Part shown: positions 25,916 through 33,734 of the stretch, one piece after another
How positions within the stretch are numbered: the stretch's first letter is position 1
Layout: every line of letters begins with the position of its first letter
Assembly (NCBI GenBank): GCA_903904605.1
Contig: CAIVDC010000114.1
Location: forward strand, 1-64,000
Origin: an uncultured Sterolibacterium sp.
Lineage (GTDB): Bacteria > Pseudomonadota > Gammaproteobacteria > Burkholderiales > Rhodocyclaceae
Reading direction: 5' to 3'
Length of the DNA stretch: 64,000 nt
The notes under the pieces: model-generated
The model's database searches: none
The model's input: only the letters and a program-made list of their open reading frames with translations
Told to the model about the DNA's origin: nothing
Made by a program: the position numbers and the translations under genes

Positions 25916-26623
25916 ATGACAAAATCCGCGCCGGCCGAGTTGAAACTGCGCGAACAGGTGGTCCTCAAACTGCGGGAACTGATCCTCGGCGGAGAATTGC
26001 CGGCTGGACAGCGCGTCGCCGAGATACCGATCTCCGAGCGGCTCGGCGTCTCCCGGACGCCGGTGCGACAAGCGCTGACGATCCTGGCGCAGGAGGGCCT
26101 GCTATCGGCCGCCGGCAAGCGCGGCTACGTGGTGCACGCGTTCAGCGCCAAGGATATTATCGATGCCATCGAGGTGCGCGGCATCCTCGAAGGTGCCGCG
26201 GCCAGGCTCGCCGCCGAGGCCGGTCCGAGCGAGGAACTGCTGCAGGCGCTGGAGAACTGCATCGCCGACGGCGCAGCCATTGCGCTGCAGGATCATTACG
26301 GCATGGACGATGACGTGCGCTGGGTGGAAATCAACGGGCGCTTCCACAGGCTGATCGTCGAAGCCAGCGCCAATATGGCCCTCATCAGCGCGCTGGCCTT
26401 GAACAACAAACTGCCTTTCGCGTCGGCCGAGGCCGTCCTTGGGGGCGGCACCCCGTCCCGGCAAATCGCCCGGAGGCACCATGAAGTCCTGGTTCGTGCC
26501 CACGCCGACCACCAGAAGATCGTTGAAGCCATGCGCTTGCGCCAGGGCGCGCGGGTCGAGTCGTTGATGCAGGAGCATGCCCGGCTGGCGGAGGTCAACG
26601 TCACGCTGTTCCGGCCCGACTGA
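25916..26623 (+). CDS. vanR: GntR-family (FadR subfamily) vanillate repressor VanR
   Basis: A 235-residue regulator. The N-terminal winged helix (about residues 10-75, GELPAGQRVAEIPISERLGV, then SRTPVRQALTILAQEGLL) is followed by an all-helical FCD effector domain (DAIEVRGILEGAAARLA onward, with His residues near 140, 195 and 218). It resembles Caulobacter VanR closely in the AEIP, LGVSR.PVR and DAIEVRG.LEG segments. VanR leaves its operator when vanillate binds. Three operator-like sites flank this gene, two of them exact. I chose ATG 25916 with GGAAGG upstream; ATG 25892 is possible. Vanillate as the effector is inferred from similarity and from the adjacent vanA. Confidence 0.88.
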   Translation: MTKSAPAELKLREQVVLKLRELILGGELPAGQRVAEIPISERLGVSRTPVRQALTILAQEGLLSAAGKRGYVVHAFSAKDIIDAIEVRGILEGAAARLAAEAGPSEELLQALENCIADGAAIALQDHYGMDDDVRWVEINGRFHRLIVEASANMALISALALNNKLPFASAEAVLGGGTPSRQIARRHHEVLVRAHADHQKIVEAMRLRQGARVESLMQEHARLAEVNVTLFRPD

Positions 26624-26786
26624 GTGGCCACCGCGCCTGCCTGGCCAGGGCCGAGACCAATGTATCCATTGCAATGCCGCCTCAGATCGGGGAACGCCGC
26701 CAGGCCGTTTACACAACTTCCTTTAAAACAATACGATAAATAAATCCCGAGTAAAATAATACACCTTTATTTTATGTGGTTATCTA

Positions 26787-26816
26787 TTGACAACCCCTAT
26801 TATTGGATCCAATAAT
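26787..26816 (+). promoter_or_regulatory. promoter of the corrinoid/THF operon
   Basis: A perfect TTGACA (26787-26792), an 18-base spacer and AATAAT (26811-26816, five of six). The AT-rich stretch just upstream (about 26715-26786) could be an UP element. Transcription would start around 26822-26824, at or next to the ATG of the first gene. The -10 is inside the operator. Confidence 0.75.
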
Positions 26817-26818
26817 AG
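26797..26818. promoter_or_regulatory. VanR-type operator copy 3, in a perfect 22-bp palindrome
   Basis: The core ATTGGATCCAAT (26802-26813) is extended by five paired bases on each side, giving a 22-bp perfect inverted repeat. It covers the spacer and -10 of the operon promoter, so VanR binding should repress the whole corrinoid/THF/Hdr operon. Confidence 0.85.
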
Positions 26819-26822
26819 CCCA

Positions 26823-28250
26823 ATGTATACGGTACGCCTCTGGTCGGTCAGGCACGCGCGCGGCTTTCGCCGCGTCTATGCTGCCGTGGAGCGCTACATC
26901 CCCTGGCTGGCGCCGCTGATGCGGGGCATCGGCCTCGCCCGGGCCGAAGCGGCGATGCGCCCGCTGGAACGCATCACCAAGGAATTTCTGTTCGATTGCC
27001 GGATGTGCGGCGAATGCGTGCTCTCGTCGACAGGCATGGCCTGCACCATGAACTGCCCGAAACAGATGCGCAACGGTCCCTGCGGCGGCGTGCGCGGCGA
27101 CGGCGGCTGCGAGGTGAAAGCGGAGATGCCCTGTGTCTGGATCGAGGCCGGCCTCGGCGCGCAGCGCATTGCCGGCCTGGAGGACGCGGGTGCGGACCTG
27201 ACGACCGAGGCGATGCCCTTGCTGCCGCCACGCAACCATGCCCACGACGGGCGGTCTTCCTGGCTGCAGGTGATCTGCGGCAAGCCGACGGTGGAGCCCA
27301 TCCCCAGGTTCTCCGAGGACGACGTCGTCAGGCACGAGCCGGGCAGTCTCGAAACGGCCTGCCATTCGAAGCGCTTTGTCGTCACCGTCGAAGTGGCCCC
27401 GCCGGACTCGGCCGATCCCGCGGTCCTGATCGCGCGGGCCGCCCGCTTCAAGGGCCTGGTCGACGCCATCAACATCACCGACGGGGCCGGCGGCAACTGC
27501 CACATGTCCAGCGTCGCCGCGTCCGCCATCCTTTCCGCGCACGGTCTGATACCGGTCTATCAGGTCGCCTGCCGCGACCGCAACCGCATCGCCATCCAGG
27601 GCGACATCCTCGGCGCCGCCGCGCTCGGGGTCCAGAACATCCTCTGCCTGACCGGCGACGACGTGAGCCAGGGCGACCACCCCGAAGCCAAGCCGGTGTT
27701 CGATCTCGACGCCGTCTCGCTGCTCCGCATCGCCCGCGGCATGTGCGACCGCGGCCTGTATTCCTCGGGCAGGAAACTCGACCGGGCGCCCAGCCTGTTC
27801 ATCGGCGCCACCGCCAACCCCTTCGCTCCGCCCTACGCCGACCGGATCCTCAACCTGGAGAAGAAGGTGGACGCCGGCGCGCAGTTCATCCAGACCCAGT
27901 TCTGCTTCGATGTCGACCTGCTCGAAAAATTCATGCGCGAAGTCAGGCGTCGCGAATTGCACAAGCGCTGCCAGATCATCGTCGGCGTCGGCACCCTGGG
28001 CAGTGCCAAGGCCCTCTCCTGGATGGCCAGCCACGTTCCCGGCGTGCATGTGCCGGCAGCGGTGCTCGCGCGGATCGCCGCCTGCGCCGACCAGAAGGCG
28101 GAAGCGAAGCGGGTCTGTATCGAAACCATCGGAGCCGTCGCCGACATCGAAGGCGTCGCCGGCATCCACGTGATGGGCCACAAGAACGAGGACGTCCTGG
28201 CCGAGATTATCAATGAATCCGGCCTGCGCGAACGCGAGCGAATTACGTAA
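26823..28250 (+). CDS. methylenetetrahydrofolate reductase with N-terminal MetV-like cysteine domain
   Basis: A 475-residue fusion. Residues about 45-110 hold the cysteine-rich MTHFR_C/MetV-type domain (FLFDCRMCGECVLSSTGMAC, then NCPKQMRNGPCGG). Residues about 190-470 are an MTHFR TIM barrel (VEVAPPDSADP, NITDGAGG, CLTGDD, FIQTQFCFDVDLL). It interconverts methylene-THF and methyl-THF. In this setting oxidation of methyl-THF is likely. It is the first gene of the VanR-controlled operon. The start is ATG 26823, because the N-terminal MYTVRLWSVRHAR segment matches relatives; there is no ribosome site, so translation may be leaderless. A second, two-gene MetVF lies later in the cluster. Confidence 0.85.
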   Translation: MYTVRLWSVRHARGFRRVYAAVERYIPWLAPLMRGIGLARAEAAMRPLERITKEFLFDCRMCGECVLSSTGMACTMNCPKQMRNGPCGGVRGDGGCEVKAEMPCVWIEAGLGAQRIAGLEDAGADLTTEAMPLLPPRNHAHDGRSSWLQVICGKPTVEPIPRFSEDDVVRHEPGSLETACHSKRFVVTVEVAPPDSADPAVLIARAARFKGLVDAINITDGAGGNCHMSSVAASAILSAHGLIPVYQVACRDRNRIAIQGDILGAAALGVQNILCLTGDDVSQGDHPEAKPVFDLDAVSLLRIARGMCDRGLYSSGRKLDRAPSLFIGATANPFAPPYADRILNLEKKVDAGAQFIQTQFCFDVDLLEKFMREVRRRELHKRCQIIVGVGTLGSAKALSWMASHVPGVHVPAAVLARIAACADQKAEAKRVCIETIGAVADIEGVAGIHVMGHKNEDVLAEIINESGLRERERIT

Positions 28251-28279
28251 CACCACCCCATGGAAGGAGATCATCAAGC

Positions 28280-28942
28280 ATGAGCGACATGAGCGAACTG
28301 GAGCAACAGTTGGTCGACTGGCTGGCCGACATGAACGAGGACGAAGCCCTGGCCCTGGCCAAGAAGATGCTGCTGGAGGACAAGGTCAATCCGCTGCGCG
28401 TGCTGGAATTGTGCCGCGCATCCATGGACATCGTCGGCAAGCGCTTCGAGGAAGGCGAATACTTCCTGCCGGAACTGGTGCTCGCCGGCGAGATGCTGGA
28501 GACCATCGGCGCCATCGCCAAGCCGCTGATCAAGCAGGGTCCGGGCGAAGCGGCGAAGCGGCTGGGCAAGGTGCTGATCGGCACGGTGCACGGCGACCTG
28601 CACGACATCGGCAAGAACATCGTCTCCTTCATGCTCGACATCAACGACTTCGAGGTCAAGGACATCGGCATCGACGTTCCGGTGGCGAAGTTCATCGAGG
28701 AGATCAACGCCTACCAGCCGGACGTGGTCGGCCTGTCCGGCTTCCTGACCCTGGCCTTCGATTCGATGAAGGAAACCATAGACGCCTTCGAATCGGCGGG
28801 CATGCGCGACAAGTTCAAGATCATGATCGGCGGCGGCCAGATCGACGAGACGGTGCGGGCCTATACCGGCGCCGATGCCTTCGGCGTCAATGCCGTGGAA
28901 GCGGTCAATCTCTGCCGCAACTGGATGGGGGTGGCCGCGTGA
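28280..28942 (+). CDS. corrinoid (B12-binding) methyl-carrier protein
   Basis: A 220-residue protein with a helical cap domain (residues 1-90). A Rossmann-like B12 domain follows, with the base-off motif GDLHDIGKNI near residue 105 (DxHxxG, His as the lower cobalt ligand), GLSGFL near 152 and a GGG loop near 177. It carries the methyl group on cobalt between the substrate methyltransferase and the THF methyltransferase, like MtaC or acetogen OdmA/MtvC proteins. AAGGAG lies ten bases before the ATG. A tiny coupled frame and the UroD-family methyltransferase gene follow. Confidence 0.95.
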   Translation: MSDMSELEQQLVDWLADMNEDEALALAKKMLLEDKVNPLRVLELCRASMDIVGKRFEEGEYFLPELVLAGEMLETIGAIAKPLIKQGPGEAAKRLGKVLIGTVHGDLHDIGKNIVSFMLDINDFEVKDIGIDVPVAKFIEEINAYQPDVVGLSGFLTLAFDSMKETIDAFESAGMRDKFKIMIGGGQIDETVRAYTGADAFGVNAVEAVNLCRNWMGVAA

Positions 28943-29013
28943 GCACGGAACAGCGGTCCAAGAAAGAGCGTCCCTCCCAGGACGCGGCGCGCAGCGCCGA
29001 GGAGATCCTATGA
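28939..29013 (+). CDS. 24-codon linking frame, possible translational coupler
   Basis: A GTG at 28939 overlaps the corrinoid-protein stop (GTGA). The frame ends in a TGA that overlaps the next gene's ATG (ATGA, 29010-29013). The predicted peptide is charged and has no known motif. Four-base overlaps on both sides suggest that its translation could couple the two flanking genes. It may be coincidence. Confidence 0.3.
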   Translation: MSTEQRSKKERPSQDAARSAEEIL

Positions 29014-30284
29014 GCACCATGATCGGCCCCTACGAGCAGAGCGACGCGGCCAAGGCCGCCTACGATGCGCGCTTCGAACGCATCATGGCCTGCGCCCGGC
29101 TGGAGCGGCCCGACCGCATGCCGGTCGGCCTGCAGAGCTTCTTCTGGCCGGCCAACCATGGCGGCATCACCTACAAGGAGATGATGTACGACTACGAAAA
29201 GGCCAAGAAGGTCTGCTTCGACGTCGTGGCGGAGTTCGAGCCCGACGGCGTCTACCCCTTGCTGATGGGCACGGGCCAGGGGCTGGCGCTGGAAAAGCTG
29301 GACTTCAAGCAATTGCAGTGGCCTGGCCACGGCGTCGGCGAGATGCAGCCTTACCAGTATCTCGACCGGGAATACATGACGCCGGACGAGTACGACGATT
29401 TCCTGTTCGATCCGACGGGCTTCTACATCCACAAGTACCTGCCGCGCGTGGCCGGCGCCTTCGAAGGATTCGACAAGCTGCCGATCTTTCCGGGACTGCA
29501 CTACTTCCGTCTGGTCAACGGCATCCGTTCCTTCGCCCTGCCCGAAGTGCGCGCCTCGTTCGAAAAGATCGTGGCCGCCGCCGAGGAAGTCAATGTCTTC
29601 CTGGGCCACCACGTCGAATGGGTGCAGCGCATCAACGCCGCCGGCTTCCCCCTGTTCAACGGCAGCAACGCGGTTGCCCCGTACGACTTCATCGCCGACT
29701 ATTTCCGCGGCGCCACCGGCATGATGAAAGACCTGTATCGCCACAAGGACAAGCTCAAGCTGGTGCTCGACAAGTCGGCGGTGTTCCTGACCAAGATGGC
29801 AATCGCCAACGCCAAGGCAGCGCAACACCCCATCGTCTTCATCCCGATCCACTGGGCACCCGATGCCTTCATGAGCCCGAAGCAATTCGAGGAATTCTGG
29901 TGGCCTTCGTTCCGCAAGATGATGATGGGCCTGATCGAAGCCGACCTGATTCCCATGCCGCTGTGGGAAGCCGACTGCACCAAGCGCCTGGAGATCATCA
30001 AGGACATCCCGGCCGGCAAGTGCATCTACTGGTTCGAGCGCACCGACATGGTCCGCGCCTTCGAGGTCCTGGGCGACGTCGTCGCCCTGCGCGGCAACAT
30101 CTCGCCGTCGCTGCTGACGACGGGCAAGCCGGAAGAAGTCGACGCGGCGGTCAAGCACCTGGTGGACAACATCTGGAACAAGGGCGGCAATCTGATGCTC
30201 GACGGCGCCTTCGGCATCCCCGACGAAACACCGACGGCCAACGTCCGCGCGATGTTCGATGCCGCGCGCAAGTACGCCGGCTGA
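29010..30284 (+). CDS. UroD-family corrinoid methyltransferase (likely methyltransferase I of an O-demethylase)
   Basis: A 424-residue TIM-barrel protein of the uroporphyrinogen-decarboxylase superfamily that includes MtaA, CmuA and acetogen O-demethylase methyltransferases. It is longer than MtaA (about 340) and full of aromatic residues. It should cleave the methyl ether (or another methyl donor) and pass the methyl group to the corrinoid protein encoded just upstream. The usual zinc motif HxC is not obvious; at that place the sequence reads PLWEADCTKRL. GAGGAG lies four bases before the ATG. Because a VanR-type operator controls the operon, a methoxylated aromatic such as vanillate is the best substrate guess. 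Confidence 0.85.
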   Translation: MSTMIGPYEQSDAAKAAYDARFERIMACARLERPDRMPVGLQSFFWPANHGGITYKEMMYDYEKAKKVCFDVVAEFEPDGVYPLLMGTGQGLALEKLDFKQLQWPGHGVGEMQPYQYLDREYMTPDEYDDFLFDPTGFYIHKYLPRVAGAFEGFDKLPIFPGLHYFRLVNGIRSFALPEVRASFEKIVAAAEEVNVFLGHHVEWVQRINAAGFPLFNGSNAVAPYDFIADYFRGATGMMKDLYRHKDKLKLVLDKSAVFLTKMAIANAKAAQHPIVFIPIHWAPDAFMSPKQFEEFWWPSFRKMMMGLIEADLIPMPLWEADCTKRLEIIKDIPAGKCIYWFERTDMVRAFEVLGDVVALRGNISPSLLTTGKPEEVDAAVKHLVDNIWNKGGNLMLDGAFGIPDETPTANVRAMFDAARKYAG

Positions 30285-30296
30285 GGCAAAGGGAAG

Positions 30297-31001
30297 ATGA
30301 GAGTAGCGAGGGGTTTCGACGTGCTGGGCCAGGCCGAGGCGGCGCCTCAGCCGGGGCGGCCGTCGGCCTCGCGGGAGCGGCTGCGGCGCGAGGCGATCGA
30401 GTTGGCGCGGGCTGAGGCGCTGATCGATGCCGCCTACAGTTATTGCCTCGTGCCGCTCGACGCCCCGCCGGCGGAAATCCTCTGCGCCGGCGGCGAGAAG
30501 CTCTTCGCCCCGTGGCTGCTGCCGGCATCGGGGCAATTGACCGCGCTGGCCTGCGGCGTGTGCACGCTCGGGCCCCTGCTCGAGCAGCGGGTCAGCCTCC
30601 TGTTCGCCGAACGCAAGGCCTCCCTCGCACTGGCGCTCGACGGCCTGGGCAACGAACTCCTGTTTGCCGTCTCCCGTCGCGCCCAGGACCGGATGCAGGC
30701 CGACGCGACGCGGCGCGGACTGTCCATGGCCGGGGAACTGCGTGCCGGCGACCCGGGCCTCGCCCTCGACGCGCAGGGAGCCGTGCTGCGCCTGGCCCAG
30801 GCGGAGACCATCGGGGTAGCGCTCAAGTCCGGCCACCTGATGCATCCTTTCAAGTCCACCTCGATGGTGCTGGGCATCGGCATCGATCTGCCGGCGGTCC
30901 AGTGGTCGCGCTGCGACACCTGTCCGACGCGCGGCAAGTGCGCGGTGGTCGCCCGCACGAAAACCGCAGCGCCGGCCTCTACGGCGGCGCAAAGCGCATA
31001 A
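30297..31001 (+). CDS. vitamin B12-dependent methionine synthase activation-domain-like protein
   Basis: A 234-residue protein similar to stand-alone reactivation domains found in corrinoid methyltransferase clusters. It has a SGQLTALACGVCTLGPLLEQ stretch near residue 78, helical segments, and a C-terminal cysteine motif CDTCPTRGKC near residue 210. Such proteins probably help bring inactive cob(II)alamin back to the active state; they may bind the corrinoid protein together with the RamA-like partner. The gene follows the UroD-family gene by 12 bases. Its TAA overlaps an ATA in the next frame. Confidence 0.78.
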   Translation: MRVARGFDVLGQAEAAPQPGRPSASRERLRREAIELARAEALIDAAYSYCLVPLDAPPAEILCAGGEKLFAPWLLPASGQLTALACGVCTLGPLLEQRVSLLFAERKASLALALDGLGNELLFAVSRRAQDRMQADATRRGLSMAGELRAGDPGLALDAQGAVLRLAQAETIGVALKSGHLMHPFKSTSMVLGIGIDLPAVQWSRCDTCPTRGKCAVVARTKTAAPASTAAQSA

Positions 31002-32854
31002 GCGCTTCACCATCCATCGCCGCCAGGTCCGGTCACGCCCACACCCTCAACTTTTCGCAACTGGATCGACAGATTCCCGCAGTAGAGTCCGAGAGCCTGT
31101 TCCAGAGCGCCCGCCGCAACGGCGTGCGCATCGTCGGCGCCTGCGGCGGCCGCGGCACCTGCGGCACCTGCGTGGTGCACATCGTCGAGGGCGAAGTCGA
31201 ACACCGGCAGGGAACCGAGCACCGCGACCTCGCCGACACGCCTGCGGGCCACAAGCGATGGGTGCAGGCCTGCCTGGTCAGCGCCCGCTCCGACTGCACC
31301 GTCGAAGTGGCGCCGCGCTCGCTGGCGCCGGTGGTGCGTGCCGAACTGGAGAGCGGCGAAGCGGAAATCCTGCCGCTCGACCCCGCCGTGGTCAGCACGG
31401 ATCTCGCGCTGCCCGAGGCCACGCTGACCGACAACCTCTCGGACGCCGACCGCCTTGCCCGGGCGCTGGGCGCCCGGATCGACCTCGACCTCGCCGCCGC
31501 CCGGCAACTGCCGGGGGCGCTGCGCGCCGGCCGGTGGTCGCTGCGCGCCCATGTGCGCAGCGATTGGCGCGGCCAGGAACTGATCGGCAGCGCCGACGTC
31601 GGCCGGCCGACCCTGGGGCTGGCCGTGGATCTGGGCACCACCAACGCCGCCGCCTTCCTGATCGACCTGGAAAGCGGCGTCCGCCTGGCCAGCCTCGGCA
31701 TCGAGAACCCGCAGGTAGCCTGGGGCGCGGATCTCATCAGCCGCATCAACGCCGCAGTCAAGAGTGAAGCCGCGGCCCTGGAATTGCAGGCTGCGGCGAT
31801 CGCCGCGATCAACGCCCTGGCCCATGACCTTTGTCACGCCGTCGGCGCCGCGGTCAATGACATCGTCGATGTCGCCGTCTGCGGCAACACCGCCATGCAT
31901 CACCTGCTCCTCGGCCTGCCGGTCGCGCAGCTGGGGCGCGCACCCTTCGTCGCGGCGGCAGCGAGAGGCATGGACCTGAAAGCCCGGGATCTCGGGCTGA
32001 CCACCTGCCCCGGCGCCTATGTCCATGTCGTTCCCAACGTCGGCGGCTTCGTCGGCGGCGACCATGTCACGGCGCTTCTGGCCACCGAGGAACGCTGGGC
32101 CGGCTCGGGCACGCACCTGGTCATGGATATCGGCACCAACACCGAAATTTCGCTGATCCATCGCGGCGAATTCCTGACCGCCTCGGCGCCCTCGGGACCG
32201 GCGCTCGAAGGCGGCCACATCTCCTGCGGCATGCGCGCCGCCGAGGGCGCCATCGAGCGGGTTCGGCTCGGCGCCGACGGGCGCATCGCGATCGAGGTGA
32301 TCGGCGGCAAGGAGGCCATCGGCCTGTGCGGCTCCGGCGTCCTCGACGCGGTAGCGACCCTGCACCGGGCCGGCATCATGGACGATCGCGGCAGACTCGC
32401 GGCCGGCCATGCCGACGTGGCTGAGATCGCCGGCAAACGGGTCGCCGTGCTGGCCCCGGGCGTCCACTTCACCCAGGACGACATCCGTTCCGTGCAACTG
32501 GCCAAGGCGGCGATCCGCACCGCGGTGGACATGCTGCTGGTACTGGCCGGACTGGAGGAGAGCGACATCGAACGCTTCATCATCGCCGGCGCCTTCGGCG
32601 CCTATATCGATGTCGACAGCGGCGTCGCCACCGGGCTCTTTCCCGACCTGCCGCGGCAACGCTTCTTCCAGGTCGGCAACGCCGCCGGCGTCGGCGTGCG
32701 CCGGATGCTGGCCTCGAAACAGGCCCGGGCCCGGGCCGAGATGCTGGCCCAGGGCTGCCGCTATATCGAACTATCCACCATGGCCGAGTTCCAGAAATGC
32801 TTTCTGCAACGCATCGGCTTCCCCGCCAATACCCGCAAGAGGACTCCAGCATGA
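30938..32854 (+). CDS. RamA/ACE-like corrinoid activation protein (2Fe-2S ferredoxin plus ASKHA domain, DUF4445)
   Basis: Reduces Co(II)-corrinoid to Co(I) using ATP. The N-terminal ferredoxin domain has CGGRGTCGTC and a later Cys in WVQACLV. A linker follows, then a C-terminal ASKHA ATPase-like part (LGLAVDLGTTNAAAFLID, GNTAMHHLLLGL, MDIGTNTEISL, GAFGAYID). The frame is open far upstream, but no ATG lies near the ferredoxin domain. GTG 30938, used here, gives 638 residues and overlaps the previous gene by 64 bases. GTG 30902 and an ATA at 30998 (overlapping the previous TAA) are alternatives. The stop overlaps the next ATG by four bases. Confidence 0.88.
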   Translation: MRGGRPHENRSAGLYGGAKRISASPSIAARSGHAHTLNFSQLDRQIPAVESESLFQSARRNGVRIVGACGGRGTCGTCVVHIVEGEVEHRQGTEHRDLADTPAGHKRWVQACLVSARSDCTVEVAPRSLAPVVRAELESGEAEILPLDPAVVSTDLALPEATLTDNLSDADRLARALGARIDLDLAAARQLPGALRAGRWSLRAHVRSDWRGQELIGSADVGRPTLGLAVDLGTTNAAAFLIDLESGVRLASLGIENPQVAWGADLISRINAAVKSEAAALELQAAAIAAINALAHDLCHAVGAAVNDIVDVAVCGNTAMHHLLLGLPVAQLGRAPFVAAAARGMDLKARDLGLTTCPGAYVHVVPNVGGFVGGDHVTALLATEERWAGSGTHLVMDIGTNTEISLIHRGEFLTASAPSGPALEGGHISCGMRAAEGAIERVRLGADGRIAIEVIGGKEAIGLCGSGVLDAVATLHRAGIMDDRGRLAAGHADVAEIAGKRVAVLAPGVHFTQDDIRSVQLAKAAIRTAVDMLLVLAGLEESDIERFIIAGAFGAYIDVDSGVATGLFPDLPRQRFFQVGNAAGVGVRRMLASKQARARAEMLAQGCRYIELSTMAEFQKCFLQRIGFPANTRKRTPA

Positions 32855-33732
32855 CGCAAGGCTTCGACATCAAGATCATCGGCGAACGCATCAATCCCGG
32901 TTTCAAGAGCACCAAGGCGCTGTTCGACAATTCCGACCTGCCCGGCATCCAGGCCCTGGCGGTGCGGCAGACCGAGGCCGGCGCGAGCTACCTGAACGTC
33001 AATATCGGCGCGCGCGCCCTGACCGACGCAGGCTTCATGGCCGAAGTCATCCGCGCCATCCAGGAAGTCACGGTCGTGCCGCTGTCCTTCGACTTCCCGA
33101 GCAAGAAGGTGCAGGAGATCTGCCTCTCCTGCTACGACGTGGGCAAGTCCGCCGGCCGCCTGCCGATCGTGAACTCCATCACGGAACACCGCTGGGACCT
33201 CATGGAACTGGCCGGCGATTTCAAGTTCAAGGTCATCCTGATGGCCTCGGAACGGGTCGAGGACGGCGTCGCCAGGAGCAACAAGAAGGCCGACGAGATC
33301 TACAGCACCGCCAAGCGCTGCGCGCTGCGCCTGTGCCGGGAAAACGGCCTGAGCATGGACGACATCTTCGTGGACCTGTCCATCTCCGCGATCATCGCCG
33401 ACACCGAGAGCCTCAACCGCAATACCCTCGACGCGGTCAAGCTGATCGGCTCAGACCCCGACCTCGCAGGCATCCACATGATGGGCGGCCTGTCCAACAT
33501 CGGCCAGCAACTGCCGCCGAAAGCCGCCGACGGCTCGGACCTCAAGCACTGCCTGGAGAACGCCTTCCTGACCCTGGCCGTGCCTTACGGCTTCGACACC
33601 ATCCTGGGCACGCCCTGGCGCGGCTACCAGCCGCTGCCCGAGGACCACTACGTGCTCCTGGCCTACAAGAACTTCCTCGAGCAGTCCGGCAGCAACGCCT
33701 TGCGCGCCGTGCGCAAGTTCTACAAGGCCTGA
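32851..33732 (+). CDS. methyltetrahydrofolate:corrinoid methyltransferase (pterin-binding, MtrH/AcsE/CmuB-like)
   Basis: A 293-residue TIM barrel of the dihydropteroate-synthase (pterin-binding) fold. The start is IIGERINPG, followed by GASYLNVNIGA near residue 50, PLSFDFPS and HMMGGLSNIG near residue 210. It should move the methyl group from the corrinoid protein to THF, giving methyl-THF (methyltransferase II). It overlaps the RamA-like gene by four bases (ATGA). AAGAGG lies before the ATG. With FolD and the MetVF genes it links the corrinoid cycle to one-carbon oxidation. Confidence 0.9.
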   Translation: MTQGFDIKIIGERINPGFKSTKALFDNSDLPGIQALAVRQTEAGASYLNVNIGARALTDAGFMAEVIRAIQEVTVVPLSFDFPSKKVQEICLSCYDVGKSAGRLPIVNSITEHRWDLMELAGDFKFKVILMASERVEDGVARSNKKADEIYSTAKRCALRLCRENGLSMDDIFVDLSISAIIADTESLNRNTLDAVKLIGSDPDLAGIHMMGGLSNIGQQLPPKAADGSDLKHCLENAFLTLAVPYGFDTILGTPWRGYQPLPEDHYVLLAYKNFLEQSGSNALRAVRKFYKA

Positions 33733-33734
33733 GC

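Noticed and set aside
26624-26786. Cobalamin riboswitch before the corrinoid operon
   Set aside because: The region is short and AT-rich and has no B12-box-like GCCACTG element; the operator/promoter explains it.
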